From JAGQSZ01 sp049647585 (GTDB lineage: Bacteria > Actinomycetota > Acidimicrobiia > Acidimicrobiales > Microtrichaceae): DNA of 64,000 nucleotides. A program made the translations under genes and the position numbers. Under the pieces are notes generated by a model that did not search any database, was not told the origin of the DNA, and saw only the letters and a list, made by a program, of their open reading frames with translations. The stretch covers positions 62,001 through 126,000 of the forward strand of contig JBARXY010000028.1 of assembly GCA_049647585.1 (NCBI GenBank), read 5' to 3'. Shown piece after piece: positions 40,960 to 49,928 of this stretch (its first letter is position 1; every line of letters begins with the position of its first letter).

Positions 40960-42051
40960 GTGAAGTTTCGTTGTGAACGCGATGTGCTCGTAGAAGCACT
41001 GAACACCGCCCAGAGGGCCACCTCGGGAAGGGCGACGCTTCCGGTGTTGTCCGGTCTGCGCCTCCAGTTGACCGGAGAGAAGCTTCGAATCACCGGCAGC
41101 GACCTGGATCTGACGATCACGACAGAGATCCTCGTCGCCGGCCAGGAAGACGGAGTGGCCGTTCTTCCCGCGAAGCTCGCACTGGGCATCGTGCGTTCAC
41201 TCGAGGGCGGGGCGGTCGATGTCGAGGCGAGTGGCGACAAGGCTCACATCAGTGGTGGCCGTTCCAAATTCGACCTGAACGCGATCCACGCCGACGAGTT
41301 CCCCAATCTCACCGAGCCGGTCGGGGAGAGCGTCACGATCGATGCCGGCTCACTCGAAGAAGGCCTCAAGCAGGTCGTTCGGGCTGCGTCTGGTGACGAG
41401 TCGCGACCGATCCTCACCGGAGTCCTCCTGGCGGCCGAGGGTCATGGCCTGCGCATGGTCTCCACCGACTCGTACCGTCTGGCAGTGAGGGACCTTCCCG
41501 GAACAGCTGCGCTGCGTGAAGGCCAGACGGTCCTGGTTCCGTCCCGGGCGCTCAACGAACTCACCCGGGTCATGAGTAGTGGCGATCAGGTGACGCTGGT
41601 CCTCGGTGAACGGGACGCTTCATTCGAGGTCGGCACTCTGCGTCTGACCACACGCCTTATCGAGGGAGAGTTTCCCAACTACAGGGGTCTGATTCCAAGC
41701 TCCCAACCGAACCACCTGACCGTGGATCGCCAGGCCATGCTCGACGCTGTCCGACGTGTCCGGCTCATGGCCCAGGAGAACAGCCCGGTGCGCATCAAGA
41801 TGAGCACCAACTCCGTCGAGTTGCGGGCTGTCACCATCGATGTCGGTGAGGCGACCGAGGTTCTCGATGCCAGCTATGACGGCACTGAGCTGACCGTTGC
41901 GTTCAACCCCGAGTATCTCGTCGATGGGCTCGAAGTCACTCCCGGTGATGAGATTTCCTTGCAGACCGTGGATGAACTCAAGCCGGCTCTGTTGCGCCCG
42001 ATCAACAGCGAGGATTTCCTCTACCTGCTCATGCCGGTCCGGGTCTCCTGA
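40960..42051 (+). CDS. dnaN: DNA polymerase III beta subunit (sliding clamp)
   Basis: A 363-aa beta clamp with three similar domains: start MKFRCERDVLVEALNTAQRA, middle SRPILTGVLLAAEGHGLRMVSTDSYRLAVRD, and the C-terminal end (EDFLYLLMPVRVS), which ends in the conserved LxMPVR pattern. It forms a ring that holds the replicative polymerase on DNA. GTG start. Downstream of dnaA and 11 nt before recF, the standard order. Confidence 0.97.
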   Translation: MKFRCERDVLVEALNTAQRATSGRATLPVLSGLRLQLTGEKLRITGSDLDLTITTEILVAGQEDGVAVLPAKLALGIVRSLEGGAVDVEASGDKAHISGGRSKFDLNAIHADEFPNLTEPVGESVTIDAGSLEEGLKQVVRAASGDESRPILTGVLLAAEGHGLRMVSTDSYRLAVRDLPGTAALREGQTVLVPSRALNELTRVMSSGDQVTLVLGERDASFEVGTLRLTTRLIEGEFPNYRGLIPSSQPNHLTVDRQAMLDAVRRVRLMAQENSPVRIKMSTNSVELRAVTIDVGEATEVLDASYDGTELTVAFNPEYLVDGLEVTPGDEISLQTVDELKPALLRPINSEDFLYLLMPVRVS

Positions 42052-42062
42052 TTCCGTAATCG

Positions 42063-43148
42063 GTGCATCTGCAACATCTTTGGCTCCGGGACTTCAGGTC
42101 CTATGAGAATGTCGACATCGAGCTGACCCAGGGAACCTGCGCGGTCCTGGGTCCCAACGGCATGGGTAAGTCGAATCTGTTGGAAGCTGTTGCCTATCTG
42201 GCGCTGCTCGAGTCGTTCCGCGGATCACCTGGGGACGCCCTCATTCGAGCCGATAGCGAAGCCGCGGTGGTCAGGGGACAGATCCTGACCGATGGTCGTG
42301 AGCAGCTCATCGAGGCAGAGATATCCCGGACCGGACGCAACCGGGTATTGGTTAATCGCCAGCGGCTAACCCGGTCGAGGGATCTTCTGGGAGCGCTGAG
42401 GGTCACGGTGTTCTCGCCGGATGACCTCGAGTTGATCAAGGGCGGTCCAGGGCTCAGACGGAACTACCTAGACCAACTGCTCGTATCGATAGATGTGCGC
42501 AACGATGCTCTGCGGACCGATTTCGACAAGACGCTGCGACAGCGCAACGCGCTGCTCAAACAGACCCGTGGACGACTCGACGAAGCGGCTTCGATCACCC
42601 TCGAGGTTTGGAATACCAAGCTGGTAGAGACCGGTGAACGGCTCGCCGCGGCCCGGGCCGAACTTGTCGAAAGTCTCATCCCGCTGGTGCGTGAGTCCTA
42701 TCTGGACATAGCGGGTGAACGGGCGGCGGCGACGTTGGCATATGACGCTCCATGGCGGGACAAGGGGCTCGCCAGCGCGCTCGTCGAGGTTCGCGACGAC
42801 GAGTTGCGTCGAGGAGTAACCCTTGTCGGGCCCCACCGCGACGAGTTGGTGATCACACTCAACTCGATGCCGGCGAGGACCCAGGCATCACAGGGTGAGC
42901 AGCGCTCGCTCGCGCTCGCCCTGCGACTCGCCGGGCACCTGCTGGTGGACGATGTGAGTGGCGCGCCACCGGTGCTGCTGCTCGACGATGTCTTCTCGGA
43001 GCTTGATCTACAGCGATCGGCAGCTCTACTCCGGTCGTTGCCGCGGGGTCAACGCCTACTCTCCACCGCCGCGGGCCTGCCACCGGACGTTCACGCCGAT
43101 CAGGTCCTCGAGATCCGCACAGGCTCGGTGACCGAGGTCGCGTTGTAG
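42063..43148 (+). CDS. recF: DNA replication and repair protein RecF
   Basis: A 361-aa SMC-like ATPase: Walker A LGPNGMGKSNLLEA, signature QGEQRSLALALRLA, Walker B PPVLLLDDVFSELD. It loads RecA at gaps together with RecO/RecR. It starts with GTG (MHLQHLWLRDFRSY, where the LRDFRSY start is typical). It overlaps nothing but follows dnaN closely and precedes the DUF721 gene by 9 nt. Confidence 0.96.
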   Translation: MHLQHLWLRDFRSYENVDIELTQGTCAVLGPNGMGKSNLLEAVAYLALLESFRGSPGDALIRADSEAAVVRGQILTDGREQLIEAEISRTGRNRVLVNRQRLTRSRDLLGALRVTVFSPDDLELIKGGPGLRRNYLDQLLVSIDVRNDALRTDFDKTLRQRNALLKQTRGRLDEAASITLEVWNTKLVETGERLAAARAELVESLIPLVRESYLDIAGERAAATLAYDAPWRDKGLASALVEVRDDELRRGVTLVGPHRDELVITLNSMPARTQASQGEQRSLALALRLAGHLLVDDVSGAPPVLLLDDVFSELDLQRSAALLRSLPRGQRLLSTAAGLPPDVHADQVLEIRTGSVTEVAL

Positions 43149-43157
43149 CCTTCCAAC

Positions 43158-43478
43158 GTGCCTTGGGAACCGCTGCGGGAGAACGTCGACAACACGCGGA
43201 ACCTGAACGATGTCCTGGGCGTGTTGCATCGGCGCCTGGGCCTGGCACGCCCCGACGTGCTGATCACCCTCACAGAGCACTGGGTGGCTCTGCTGGGCCC
43301 GGAGCTCGCAGCGCGCTGCACTCTCGATTCCGTGCGTTACGGGACGTTGGTGATCGGTGTCGACGACCCGGCCATAGCCGACCATCTCAAGTGGAGTGCA
43401 GGGGAACTCGTGGCGGCGGCCAATGAGATCTGTGGCGGCGAGGCGATCAGCGAAATAAGGGTCACCGTCGCCCGCTGA
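43158..43478 (+). CDS. DUF721/DciA-like protein
   Basis: A 106-aa protein of the DUF721 family (Rv0004-like). The domain runs LNDVLGVLHRRLGL ... LTEHWVALLGPELAARC ... LVIGVDDPAIADHLKW. Many bacteria without DnaC use a family member, DciA, to help load DnaB at the origin; this gene sits in the recF-gyrB interval where actinobacteria keep it, so helicase loading is a reasonable inference. It is shorter than the mycobacterial protein (about 187 aa) and lacks its long N-terminal part. Confidence 0.85.
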   Translation: MPWEPLRENVDNTRNLNDVLGVLHRRLGLARPDVLITLTEHWVALLGPELAARCTLDSVRYGTLVIGVDDPAIADHLKWSAGELVAAANEICGGEAISEIRVTVAR

Positions 43479-43578
43479 GAAGGGGACCGCGACCCCTGCG
43501 TAACGGCAGGGCGGACCTCTCTCAGGTGGTAGGATGTCTCAGCGACATTTTCCCCGGTCTCAACGGTTGTTGCACAGG

Positions 43579-43587
43579 TTGTCCACA
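43579..43587 (+). promoter_or_regulatory. DnaA box in the gyrB leader
   Basis: TTGTCCACA, a perfect actinobacterial DnaA box, 60 nt before the chosen gyrB start and inside the hairpin-like GGTTGTCCACAACC. It may let DnaA act on gyrB transcription, or be an outlying origin site. Confidence 0.45.
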
Positions 43588-43647
43588 ACCGTGCGAGCGC
43601 TGTCAGAGCCCAGTGTCGGTATGTTCCCCTTGTCTCGGAGGCAACGC

Positions 43648-45600
43648 TTGTCCCCAGAATCCAATGACTACGGTGCCGACGCGATTCAGGTGCTCGAAGG
43701 TCTCGAGGCCGTCCGTAAGCGTCCGGGCATGTACATCGGATCTACGGGACCTGCGGGTCTGCACCACATGGTCTACGAGGTGGTGGACAACTCTGTAGAT
43801 GAGGCGATGGCAGGACATGCCACCCACATCGATGTTCGTCTGCATGCCGATGGCAGTTGTTCTGTCGATGACGACGGCCGGGGCATTCCGGTCGGCAAGT
43901 CCACGCAGTTCCCAGACCTGAGCGCCGCGGAAGTCGTGCTTACGGTCCTCCACGCCGGAGGGAAGTTTGGTGGCGGGGGCTACAAGGTCTCGGGCGGTCT
44001 CCATGGGGTTGGAATTTCGGTCGTCAACGCGCTCTCGTCGCGTGTCGAGGTCGAAATCGACCGCAACGGAAGCACCCACCGGATGGTGTTCACCGATGGC
44101 GGTGAACTCACCGAGCGGCTCGAGGTGATCCACGACTCGCCGTTGGGTCCCGACGGTTCTCCCAGGACCGGAACGGCTACCCGATTCTGGCCTGATCCGA
44201 CGATCTTCGACGACGTGACATTCCGGGCTGCGACGCTGACCGAGCGCTTCCAGATGATGGCGTTCCTCAATGCCGGGCTCAGCATCACCTTCACCGACGA
44301 GCGATCCGGTGAACCCGAGTCGGTCAACTACTGCTACGAAGGCGGCATCCGGGATTTCGTACGGCACGTGAACGCCTCGAAGGAAGCGTTGTTCACCGAG
44401 GTCGGGTATCTGATCCAGAGCGAGGTCAACGGTGACAACTCGATGGAGGTCGAAGTCGCGTTCCAGTGGAACACCGGGTACAACTCCGATGGACTCCACT
44501 CCTTCGCCAACGGCATCAGCACCATCGAGGGTGGTATGCACGAAGAGGGATTCAAGAAATCCCTCACCAACACCGTCAACCGCTACGCACGCGAGCACCA
44601 GTACCTCAAGGAGAAGGACTCCAACCTGCAGGGTGAGGACATCCGAGAAGGCATGACCGCCATCGTGTCGGTGAAATTGACCGACCCGCAGTTCGAAGGT
44701 CAGACCAAGGCCAAGCTCGGCAACGTTCCGATGCGCTCTCTCGTTGAGCGCGCAACCAATGAGAAGCTATCCGAATGGCTCGAGGAACATCCCTCCGAGG
44801 CCAAGCGGATTCTCCAGAAGGCGCTCCAGGCGTCAAGGGCCCGTGAGGCCGCTCGCAGCGCACGGGACGCAACCCGTCGCAAGTCGGCCCTCGATGGCGC
44901 GGGTCTGCCCGGCAAGCTCGCCGACTGTTCATCGAAGGATCCCCGCGAATCCGAGTTGTACATCGTCGAGGGCAACTCTGCGGGCGGCTCGGCCAAGGAC
45001 GCCCGTAATCCGGCGACCATGGCGATTCTGCCCATCAGGGGCAAGATCCTCAACGTCGAACGTGCCCGGCTCGACAAGATGTTGAAGAACACCGAGGTCC
45101 AGGCACTGATCTCGGCGGTTGGCGCAGGCCTCGCCGAAGAGTTCGACATCGAGAAGATCCGCTATCACAAGATCGTCCTGATGTGCGACGCCGACGTGGA
45201 CGGTTCACACATCCGTACTCTTCTGCTGACGTTCTTCTTCCGTCAGATGAAGCCGCTGATCGAGGGTGGCCACGTCTTCATAGCCCAACCTCCGCTGTTC
45301 TCGACCGAGGTGGGCCGCAACAAGATCTACCTGAAGGACGACGCCGCCAAGGCCGCTTTCATCGCCGAGCATCCGAACCACAAGAGCGAGTTCCAGCGAC
45401 TCAAGGGTCTGGGCGAGATGGACGCCGAGGAACTCTGGGCCACCACCATGGATCCGACCCGACGGACACTGCTGCAGATCAACATGGAGCACGCAGTTAT
45501 CGCCGACGAGGTGTTCTCGATACTCATGGGTGACGACGTCGAGAGCCGCAAGCAATTCATCCAGACGAATGCATCAGATGTCCGTTTCCTCGACATCTGA
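43648..45600 (+). CDS. gyrB: DNA gyrase subunit B, with Asn at the EGDSAGG aspartate
   Basis: A 650-aa type II topoisomerase ATPase subunit. GHKL ATP-binding blocks: VVDNSVDEAMAG, DDDGRGIP, GGKFGGGGYKVSGGLHGVG. Toprim metal-binding blocks: VEGNSAGGSAKDAR and MCDADVDGSHIRTLLL. The nearly invariant EGDSAGG is EGNSAGG here (codon AAC, 44974-44976); the equivalent D426N in E. coli GyrB is a known quinolone-resistance change. Start: TTG 43648 with GGAGG 6 nt upstream; in-frame ATG 43621 is an alternative. Forms A2B2 gyrase with the next gene, introducing negative supercoils. Confidence 0.96.
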   Translation: MSPESNDYGADAIQVLEGLEAVRKRPGMYIGSTGPAGLHHMVYEVVDNSVDEAMAGHATHIDVRLHADGSCSVDDDGRGIPVGKSTQFPDLSAAEVVLTVLHAGGKFGGGGYKVSGGLHGVGISVVNALSSRVEVEIDRNGSTHRMVFTDGGELTERLEVIHDSPLGPDGSPRTGTATRFWPDPTIFDDVTFRAATLTERFQMMAFLNAGLSITFTDERSGEPESVNYCYEGGIRDFVRHVNASKEALFTEVGYLIQSEVNGDNSMEVEVAFQWNTGYNSDGLHSFANGISTIEGGMHEEGFKKSLTNTVNRYAREHQYLKEKDSNLQGEDIREGMTAIVSVKLTDPQFEGQTKAKLGNVPMRSLVERATNEKLSEWLEEHPSEAKRILQKALQASRAREAARSARDATRRKSALDGAGLPGKLADCSSKDPRESELYIVEGNSAGGSAKDARNPATMAILPIRGKILNVERARLDKMLKNTEVQALISAVGAGLAEEFDIEKIRYHKIVLMCDADVDGSHIRTLLLTFFFRQMKPLIEGGHVFIAQPPLFSTEVGRNKIYLKDDAAKAAFIAEHPNHKSEFQRLKGLGEMDAEELWATTMDPTRRTLLQINMEHAVIADEVFSILMGDDVESRKQFIQTNASDVRFLDI

Positions 45601-45654
45601 TGCCATACGGATCCGCAATGCCGATCTGTTCGCACTACTGACCGGAGCCCCTGA

Positions 45655-48462
45655 ATGAGCGACGACACTCCTTCTGACAATTCCAACGGCTCCGAGAACT
45701 CCGGCGTCCCCGGCCCGGACGGAACCAGCCCAGACATGAATGGTTCTGACGGGATCCCCTTCGAGGACACCCCGTCGAACGATGTCCCGTCCCCCGAAGG
45801 AGCATCCGGGGAGGCTTCCGACGCCGCCACCCTGACGACATTCGGAACCATCGAGCCGATCGAGATCCAACAGGAGATGGAGCAGTCCTTCCTGGACTAC
45901 GCCATGTCGGTCATCGTCTCACGCGCACTTCCCGATGCCCGTGACGGCCTCAAGCCCGTCCACCGCCGCATCCTCTGGGCGATGCACGAGGCGGGACTAC
46001 GTCCGGATCGCAACCATCGCAAGTGTGCGACGGTCGTCGGCGACGTGCTCGGTAAGTATCACCCCCACGGTGATCAGTCCGTCTATGACGCGCTGGTTCG
46101 CATGGGTCAGGACTTCTCGCTGCGCCACCCGTTGATCGATCCCCACGGCAACTTCGGATCGCCGTCCGATCCGCCGGCCGCATACCGTTACACCGAGTGC
46201 CGGTTGATGCCACTGGCTATGCACATGCTCGCCGGCATCGACGAGGACACGGTTGACTTCGTTTCAAACTTCGACGGTTCGACCGAGGAGCCGACGGTCC
46301 TTCCCGGGAGGTTCCCCAACCTTCTGGTCAACGGTAGCCAGGGCATCGCCGTGGGTATGGCGACCAATATCCCTCCCCACAACCTGGGCGAGGTCATCGA
46401 CGCGACGCTGCACCTTCTCGACAACCCTGACGCGACTCCTGACGATCTCATGGAGTTCGTAAAGGGACCGGACTTCCCCACCGGCGGCCAGATCATGGGT
46501 CGTGCTGGTCTGATGTCGGCCATCCGAACCGGTCGCGGTTCCGTCAAGATCCGTGCCCGTGCCGAGATCGAGGAAGGCCCCAAAGGGGACCGGATCGTCG
46601 TCAGTGAGATTCCGTATCAGACCTCGGTCGAGAACATCGAGGAGAAGATCGCTGACCTCGCGAATGCCCGGGTGATCGAAGGTGTGCGAGAGATCCGCAA
46701 CGAGCGTTCCAGGGGCGTAACCCGCCTGGTGATCGAACTAAAGCGCGACACTCCAGCAAACGTGCTGCTCAACAATCTGTACAAGCACACGCCTCTGCAG
46801 AGTTCGTTCTCCACCAACTTCGTCGCCCTGGTCGACGGTGTGCCCCGAACTCTCAACCTTCGCGAAGCACTGGTCCACTACATCGACCATCAGGTTGAGG
46901 TCATCACCCGGCGGACCCAGTTCCGTCTCGACAAGGCCATGCGGCGTGCCCACATCGTCGAGGGTTTCCTCAAGGCTCTCGACCTGATCGATCAGATCAT
47001 CGCCGCGATCCGCGCCTCCGCCGACAGAGCTTCAGCCATTATCACCCTGCAGGGTGAAGGCTTCGAGTTCAGCGAGATCCAGGCCACCGAGATCGTCGAC
47101 ATGCGCCTGTCGACCCTGACCCGTCTGGGTCGGGAGCGTCTCGAAGAAGAGATGTCGACCTTGCGGGAAACGATCGCCTTCCTCCAGACGATCCTTGCCG
47201 ACGAGACGGTGCTGCGCGGAGTGATCCGTGACGAGATGACCGCGATCCGTGATGAGTTCGCGACACCGCGACGCACGAGCATCGAACACGACGACGGCGA
47301 CCTCGACATCGAGGACCTGATCGACGACGAAGAGGTCGTCGTGGTGATGACCGCCCGCGGCTACATCAAGACGGTTGCTGCTGACACCTTCCGAACCCAG
47401 ATCCGTGGCGGACGTGGAGTCGCAGGAGCTCGCCTCAAGGACGAGGATTACATAACCGACCTCATCTCCACCTCGGCGCACGCCTATCTGCTGTTCTTCT
47501 CCAACCGCGGCAAGGTCTACCGACTCAAGGCGCACCGGATCCCCATGCGGGACCGCACGGCTCAGGGACTTGCGATCGTCAACCTGCTCCGGCTTGCACC
47601 GGACGAGAAGATCCAGACGATCATCGACACCCGCGACTACGAGACCCATCGCTATCTCTTCTTCGTGACCAGCAGGGGTCAGGTCAAGAAGACGATGTTC
47701 AACGCCTACGACAATGGGCGCCAGGACGGTCTGATCGCCATCAACCTGCGTGAGGGCGACGAACTGGTCAGGGTCATGCCGACCTCGGGTGTCGACGACA
47801 TCCTGATCGTCTCCGAAGCCGGACAGTGCATCAGATTCCGTGGCACCGATGTCCGCCCCATGGGTCGCACCGCCACAGGCGTTCGGGGGATTCGACTCAA
47901 GGATGGCGACCGGGTGGTCGGAGCGGACAACATCGCCATGACCTCCGAAGAGGTTTCTCCGGGTAGTGGTCCCCAGCCCGTGGACGATCTGAGGCTTCTC
48001 ACGATCACCGATTCGGGCTACGGCAAACGCACCCACCTTGGCGAATTCACCGCTCACAATCGAGGTGGTCAGGGAGTGCGCGCCCACAAGCTTCACGCAG
48101 ATCGTGGATCCGTCGTCAGCGCTTTCCTCGTGGGCGAGGACGACGGCCTACTGATGATCAACGATGCCGGTGTGGTCATCAGGACCAAGGTGTCGTCCAT
48201 ATCTGTCCAAGGGCGTTCGGCCACCGGTGTCAGGGTCATGAACCTCGACGAGGGTGCCAAGGTGGCTGCCGTAGCCCGAGTACTGACAACGGGCGACGAG
48301 GACGAGGACGACGCAGATGACATCGGGTCGGACGAAGACGGGTCGGGAATCCTCGACGCCGACGCCGACGGCGAAACCGACAGTGCTCCTGACTCCGACG
48401 GCGATACCGAAGGTGGATCTGAAGGGGACTCTCCGGATGCCTCCGACAACCCGGCCGGGTGA
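45655..48462 (+). CDS. gyrA: DNA gyrase subunit A with acidic extensions at both ends
   Basis: A 935-aa subunit. After an acidic, Ser/Pro/Gly-rich extension of about 65 residues the breakage-reunion domain begins (EIQQEMEQSFLDYAMSVIVSRALPD). The active-site Tyr is in AAYRYTE. The quinolone pocket reads HPHGDQSVYD, with Gln at the E. coli Ser83 position (codon CAG, 46075-46077). The C-terminal beta-pinwheel has a GyrA-box-like TQIRGGRGVAG. The last 60 or so residues are strongly acidic (DEDEDDADDIGSDEDG). Such acidic tails are known to tune supercoiling in other GyrA proteins. It follows gyrB after 54 nt. Confidence 0.96.
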   Translation: MSDDTPSDNSNGSENSGVPGPDGTSPDMNGSDGIPFEDTPSNDVPSPEGASGEASDAATLTTFGTIEPIEIQQEMEQSFLDYAMSVIVSRALPDARDGLKPVHRRILWAMHEAGLRPDRNHRKCATVVGDVLGKYHPHGDQSVYDALVRMGQDFSLRHPLIDPHGNFGSPSDPPAAYRYTECRLMPLAMHMLAGIDEDTVDFVSNFDGSTEEPTVLPGRFPNLLVNGSQGIAVGMATNIPPHNLGEVIDATLHLLDNPDATPDDLMEFVKGPDFPTGGQIMGRAGLMSAIRTGRGSVKIRARAEIEEGPKGDRIVVSEIPYQTSVENIEEKIADLANARVIEGVREIRNERSRGVTRLVIELKRDTPANVLLNNLYKHTPLQSSFSTNFVALVDGVPRTLNLREALVHYIDHQVEVITRRTQFRLDKAMRRAHIVEGFLKALDLIDQIIAAIRASADRASAIITLQGEGFEFSEIQATEIVDMRLSTLTRLGRERLEEEMSTLRETIAFLQTILADETVLRGVIRDEMTAIRDEFATPRRTSIEHDDGDLDIEDLIDDEEVVVVMTARGYIKTVAADTFRTQIRGGRGVAGARLKDEDYITDLISTSAHAYLLFFSNRGKVYRLKAHRIPMRDRTAQGLAIVNLLRLAPDEKIQTIIDTRDYETHRYLFFVTSRGQVKKTMFNAYDNGRQDGLIAINLREGDELVRVMPTSGVDDILIVSEAGQCIRFRGTDVRPMGRTATGVRGIRLKDGDRVVGADNIAMTSEEVSPGSGPQPVDDLRLLTITDSGYGKRTHLGEFTAHNRGGQGVRAHKLHADRGSVVSAFLVGEDDGLLMINDAGVVIRTKVSSISVQGRSATGVRVMNLDEGAKVAAVARVLTTGDEDEDDADDIGSDEDGSGILDADADGETDSAPDSDGDTEGGSEGDSPDASDNPAG

Positions 48463-48829
48463 GCCGCAAGGCCCGTTTCTCCCTGCGCGTGAGGCCGGTC
48501 CCACATTGACCCTCGACCCTGCCGTCGCGGTGCGCCGGGAGAGGGGTTCGATGGTTCCCTTCATGGCGGTGATGCTTCTGATCGGGGCTGCGCTCATCCT
48601 GGGATCCGCCAAGCTTGGATCCGCGGTGGTCGCCCGAGCCCGGGTCGACTCGGTGGCCGACATGGTCGCGCTGGCGGCAGTGCCGGGCGGCAAGGAAGGT
48701 GCCCGAACGGTTGCTCTGGCCAACGGTGCGCAGTTGGCAAGCCACGTCGTCCGAGCGGATGGGTCCACATTGGTCGAAGTCCGGATGGGCTCCGTGGCGG
48801 CAGTTGCCGCGGCCGCTCCTGGAAAGTGA
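48437..48829 (+). CDS. TadE/TadG-like pilin-family membrane protein
   Basis: About 130 aa. The core RRERGSMVPFMAVMLLIGAALILGSAKLGSAVVARARVDSVADMVALAA is a type IV pilin-like helix of the TadE/Rv3654c kind: RGS before a single long hydrophobic helix. The remaining 45 residues are small and hydrophobic. ATG 48437 is chosen (AAGGGG 9 nt upstream), overlapping the acidic tail of gyrA by 26 nt in another frame; GTG 48530 next to the RRERGS core is an alternative. No Tad secretion genes are near, so function is open. Confidence 0.6.
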   Translation: MPPTTRPGEPQGPFLPAREAGPTLTLDPAVAVRRERGSMVPFMAVMLLIGAALILGSAKLGSAVVARARVDSVADMVALAAVPGGKEGARTVALANGAQLASHVVRADGSTLVEVRMGSVAAVAAAAPGK

Positions 48830-48910
48830 GTGCATTGTGCGTGCAGTGCCCAATGTTGCCGTGTCCTGGGTTGCAGTGTCCCGTGTTGCGGCCGACTGTA
48901 GGATCTCGAC

Positions 48911-49600
48911 GTGACGATTCCCTCCGCGGACACCGATCAGCCCGGGCCCGAATTCGGACGGTCAGGTAGGCCCCTGCCCCCGTCCGAGTCGGGAGCAGAC
49001 CACTGGGCGGGATTTGCAGCATCCGCAGACGCAACAGGTTCGACGCCCTCGATGGTGTCGGCCTCGGCGGAGCCGAATTCCGGACCCGACACAGAGATCA
49101 CCGCGGCGTCGATGATGTCCGAGTCAGAGGCTGACCGCTCCGACGGCGTCCTTGCGTCGGCATCCGGCTCGTCGCGCCTAGGCGGCAGAAAAGTGTTGGG
49201 ATATCAACGTCAGCGTTACGAGGCACGCAAGGTAAGGAGGCTGATCCGTCACGTTGACCCGTGGTCCGCCCTGAAGCTATCGAGTCTGCTCGCGCTGTGC
49301 ATGTGGGTCGTCGTGATGATCGCCTCGGCAATCATGTGGACCGTTGCAACCAACGCCGGAACCATCTCCAGCCTCGAGAACTTCGTCAACTCCTCACTTT
49401 CCCTGCAGGACTGGAGCCTGGATGGATCGTTCCTGTTCCGGCAACTCGGAATCGTGACCTTCCTGCTCAGCATCGGTTTTGTTCTGGCGATGGTCGTTGC
49501 CACCCTGATTTTCAACCTGGTGAGTGACATCATCGGCGGCGTGTGGATCTCGGTCATCGAAGAGGAGACGGCCCGCCCGGTTACCGAATCGAACCGCTAG
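48911..49600 (+). CDS. DUF3566 transmembrane protein (Rv0007-like)
   Basis: A 229-aa protein. About 95 N-terminal residues are Ser/Ala/Glu-rich and probably disordered. The conserved DUF3566 part follows: VRRLIRHVDPWSALKLSSLLALCMWVVVMIASAIMW, a loop (TISSLENFVNSSL), a second helix (LLSIGFVLAMVVATLIFNLVSDIIGG) and VWISVIEEE. Actinobacteria keep this gene between gyrA and tRNA-Ile; its mycobacterial homologue is linked to the divisome. GTG start. Confidence 0.88.
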   Translation: MTIPSADTDQPGPEFGRSGRPLPPSESGADHWAGFAASADATGSTPSMVSASAEPNSGPDTEITAASMMSESEADRSDGVLASASGSSRLGGRKVLGYQRQRYEARKVRRLIRHVDPWSALKLSSLLALCMWVVVMIASAIMWTVATNAGTISSLENFVNSSLSLQDWSLDGSFLFRQLGIVTFLLSIGFVLAMVVATLIFNLVSDIIGGVWISVIEEETARPVTESNR

Positions 49601-49655
49601 GCGGATTCGGGTATCCTGACCGACCGCTGTCGGAACTGATTTTGTTTCGCCGAGC

Positions 49656-49729
<74 letters not shown>

Positions 49730-49737
49730 CATAAAAT

Positions 49738-49757
49738 CCTCTCGTGCACCCGAGAGG
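49738..49757 (+). terminator. Hairpin after tRNA-Ile
   Basis: CCTCTCG-6 nt-CGAGAGG, a 7-bp stem starting 9 nt after the tRNA. There is no T-run on the plus strand, so it may end or process the tRNA transcript, or protect the leader of the small gene that follows. Confidence 0.4.
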
Positions 49758-49790
49758 GGCACGTCCCAGGGACGAACCGAGGAGGACGTC

Positions 49791-49928
49791 ATGGGTGGTC
49801 TGATTAGAGCGACGCTCGCACTTGCTCTGGGATTGCTGGTCAGCCTGGGAGTGAGGCTGATAGGCGGGCCGTCAGTGGCACCAAAGGGTGGGGGATGGCG
49901 TGAGCTGTCCGGACCAGACCTTCGATGA
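49791..49928 (+). CDS. 45-aa single-helix membrane peptide, coupled to the next gene
   Basis: ATG 49791 is preceded by GAGGAGG at 7 nt spacing, one of the best RBSs in the window. The peptide starts MGGLIRATLALALGLLVSLG, a basic residue and then a helix of about 18 residues, and continues with a short Gly/Pro/Arg tail. Its stop overlaps the ATG of the dehydrogenase-like gene (ATGA, 49925-49928), so the two should be co-translated. It could be a small membrane protein that docks or regulates the partner enzyme, or a leader peptide. No family recognised. Confidence 0.65.
   Translation: MGGLIRATLALALGLLVSLGVRLIGGPSVAPKGGGWRELSGPDLR

Noticed and set aside
43603..44598. 331-codon frame antisense to gyrB
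   Set aside because: Complement of conserved GyrB coding sequence; no independent evidence.
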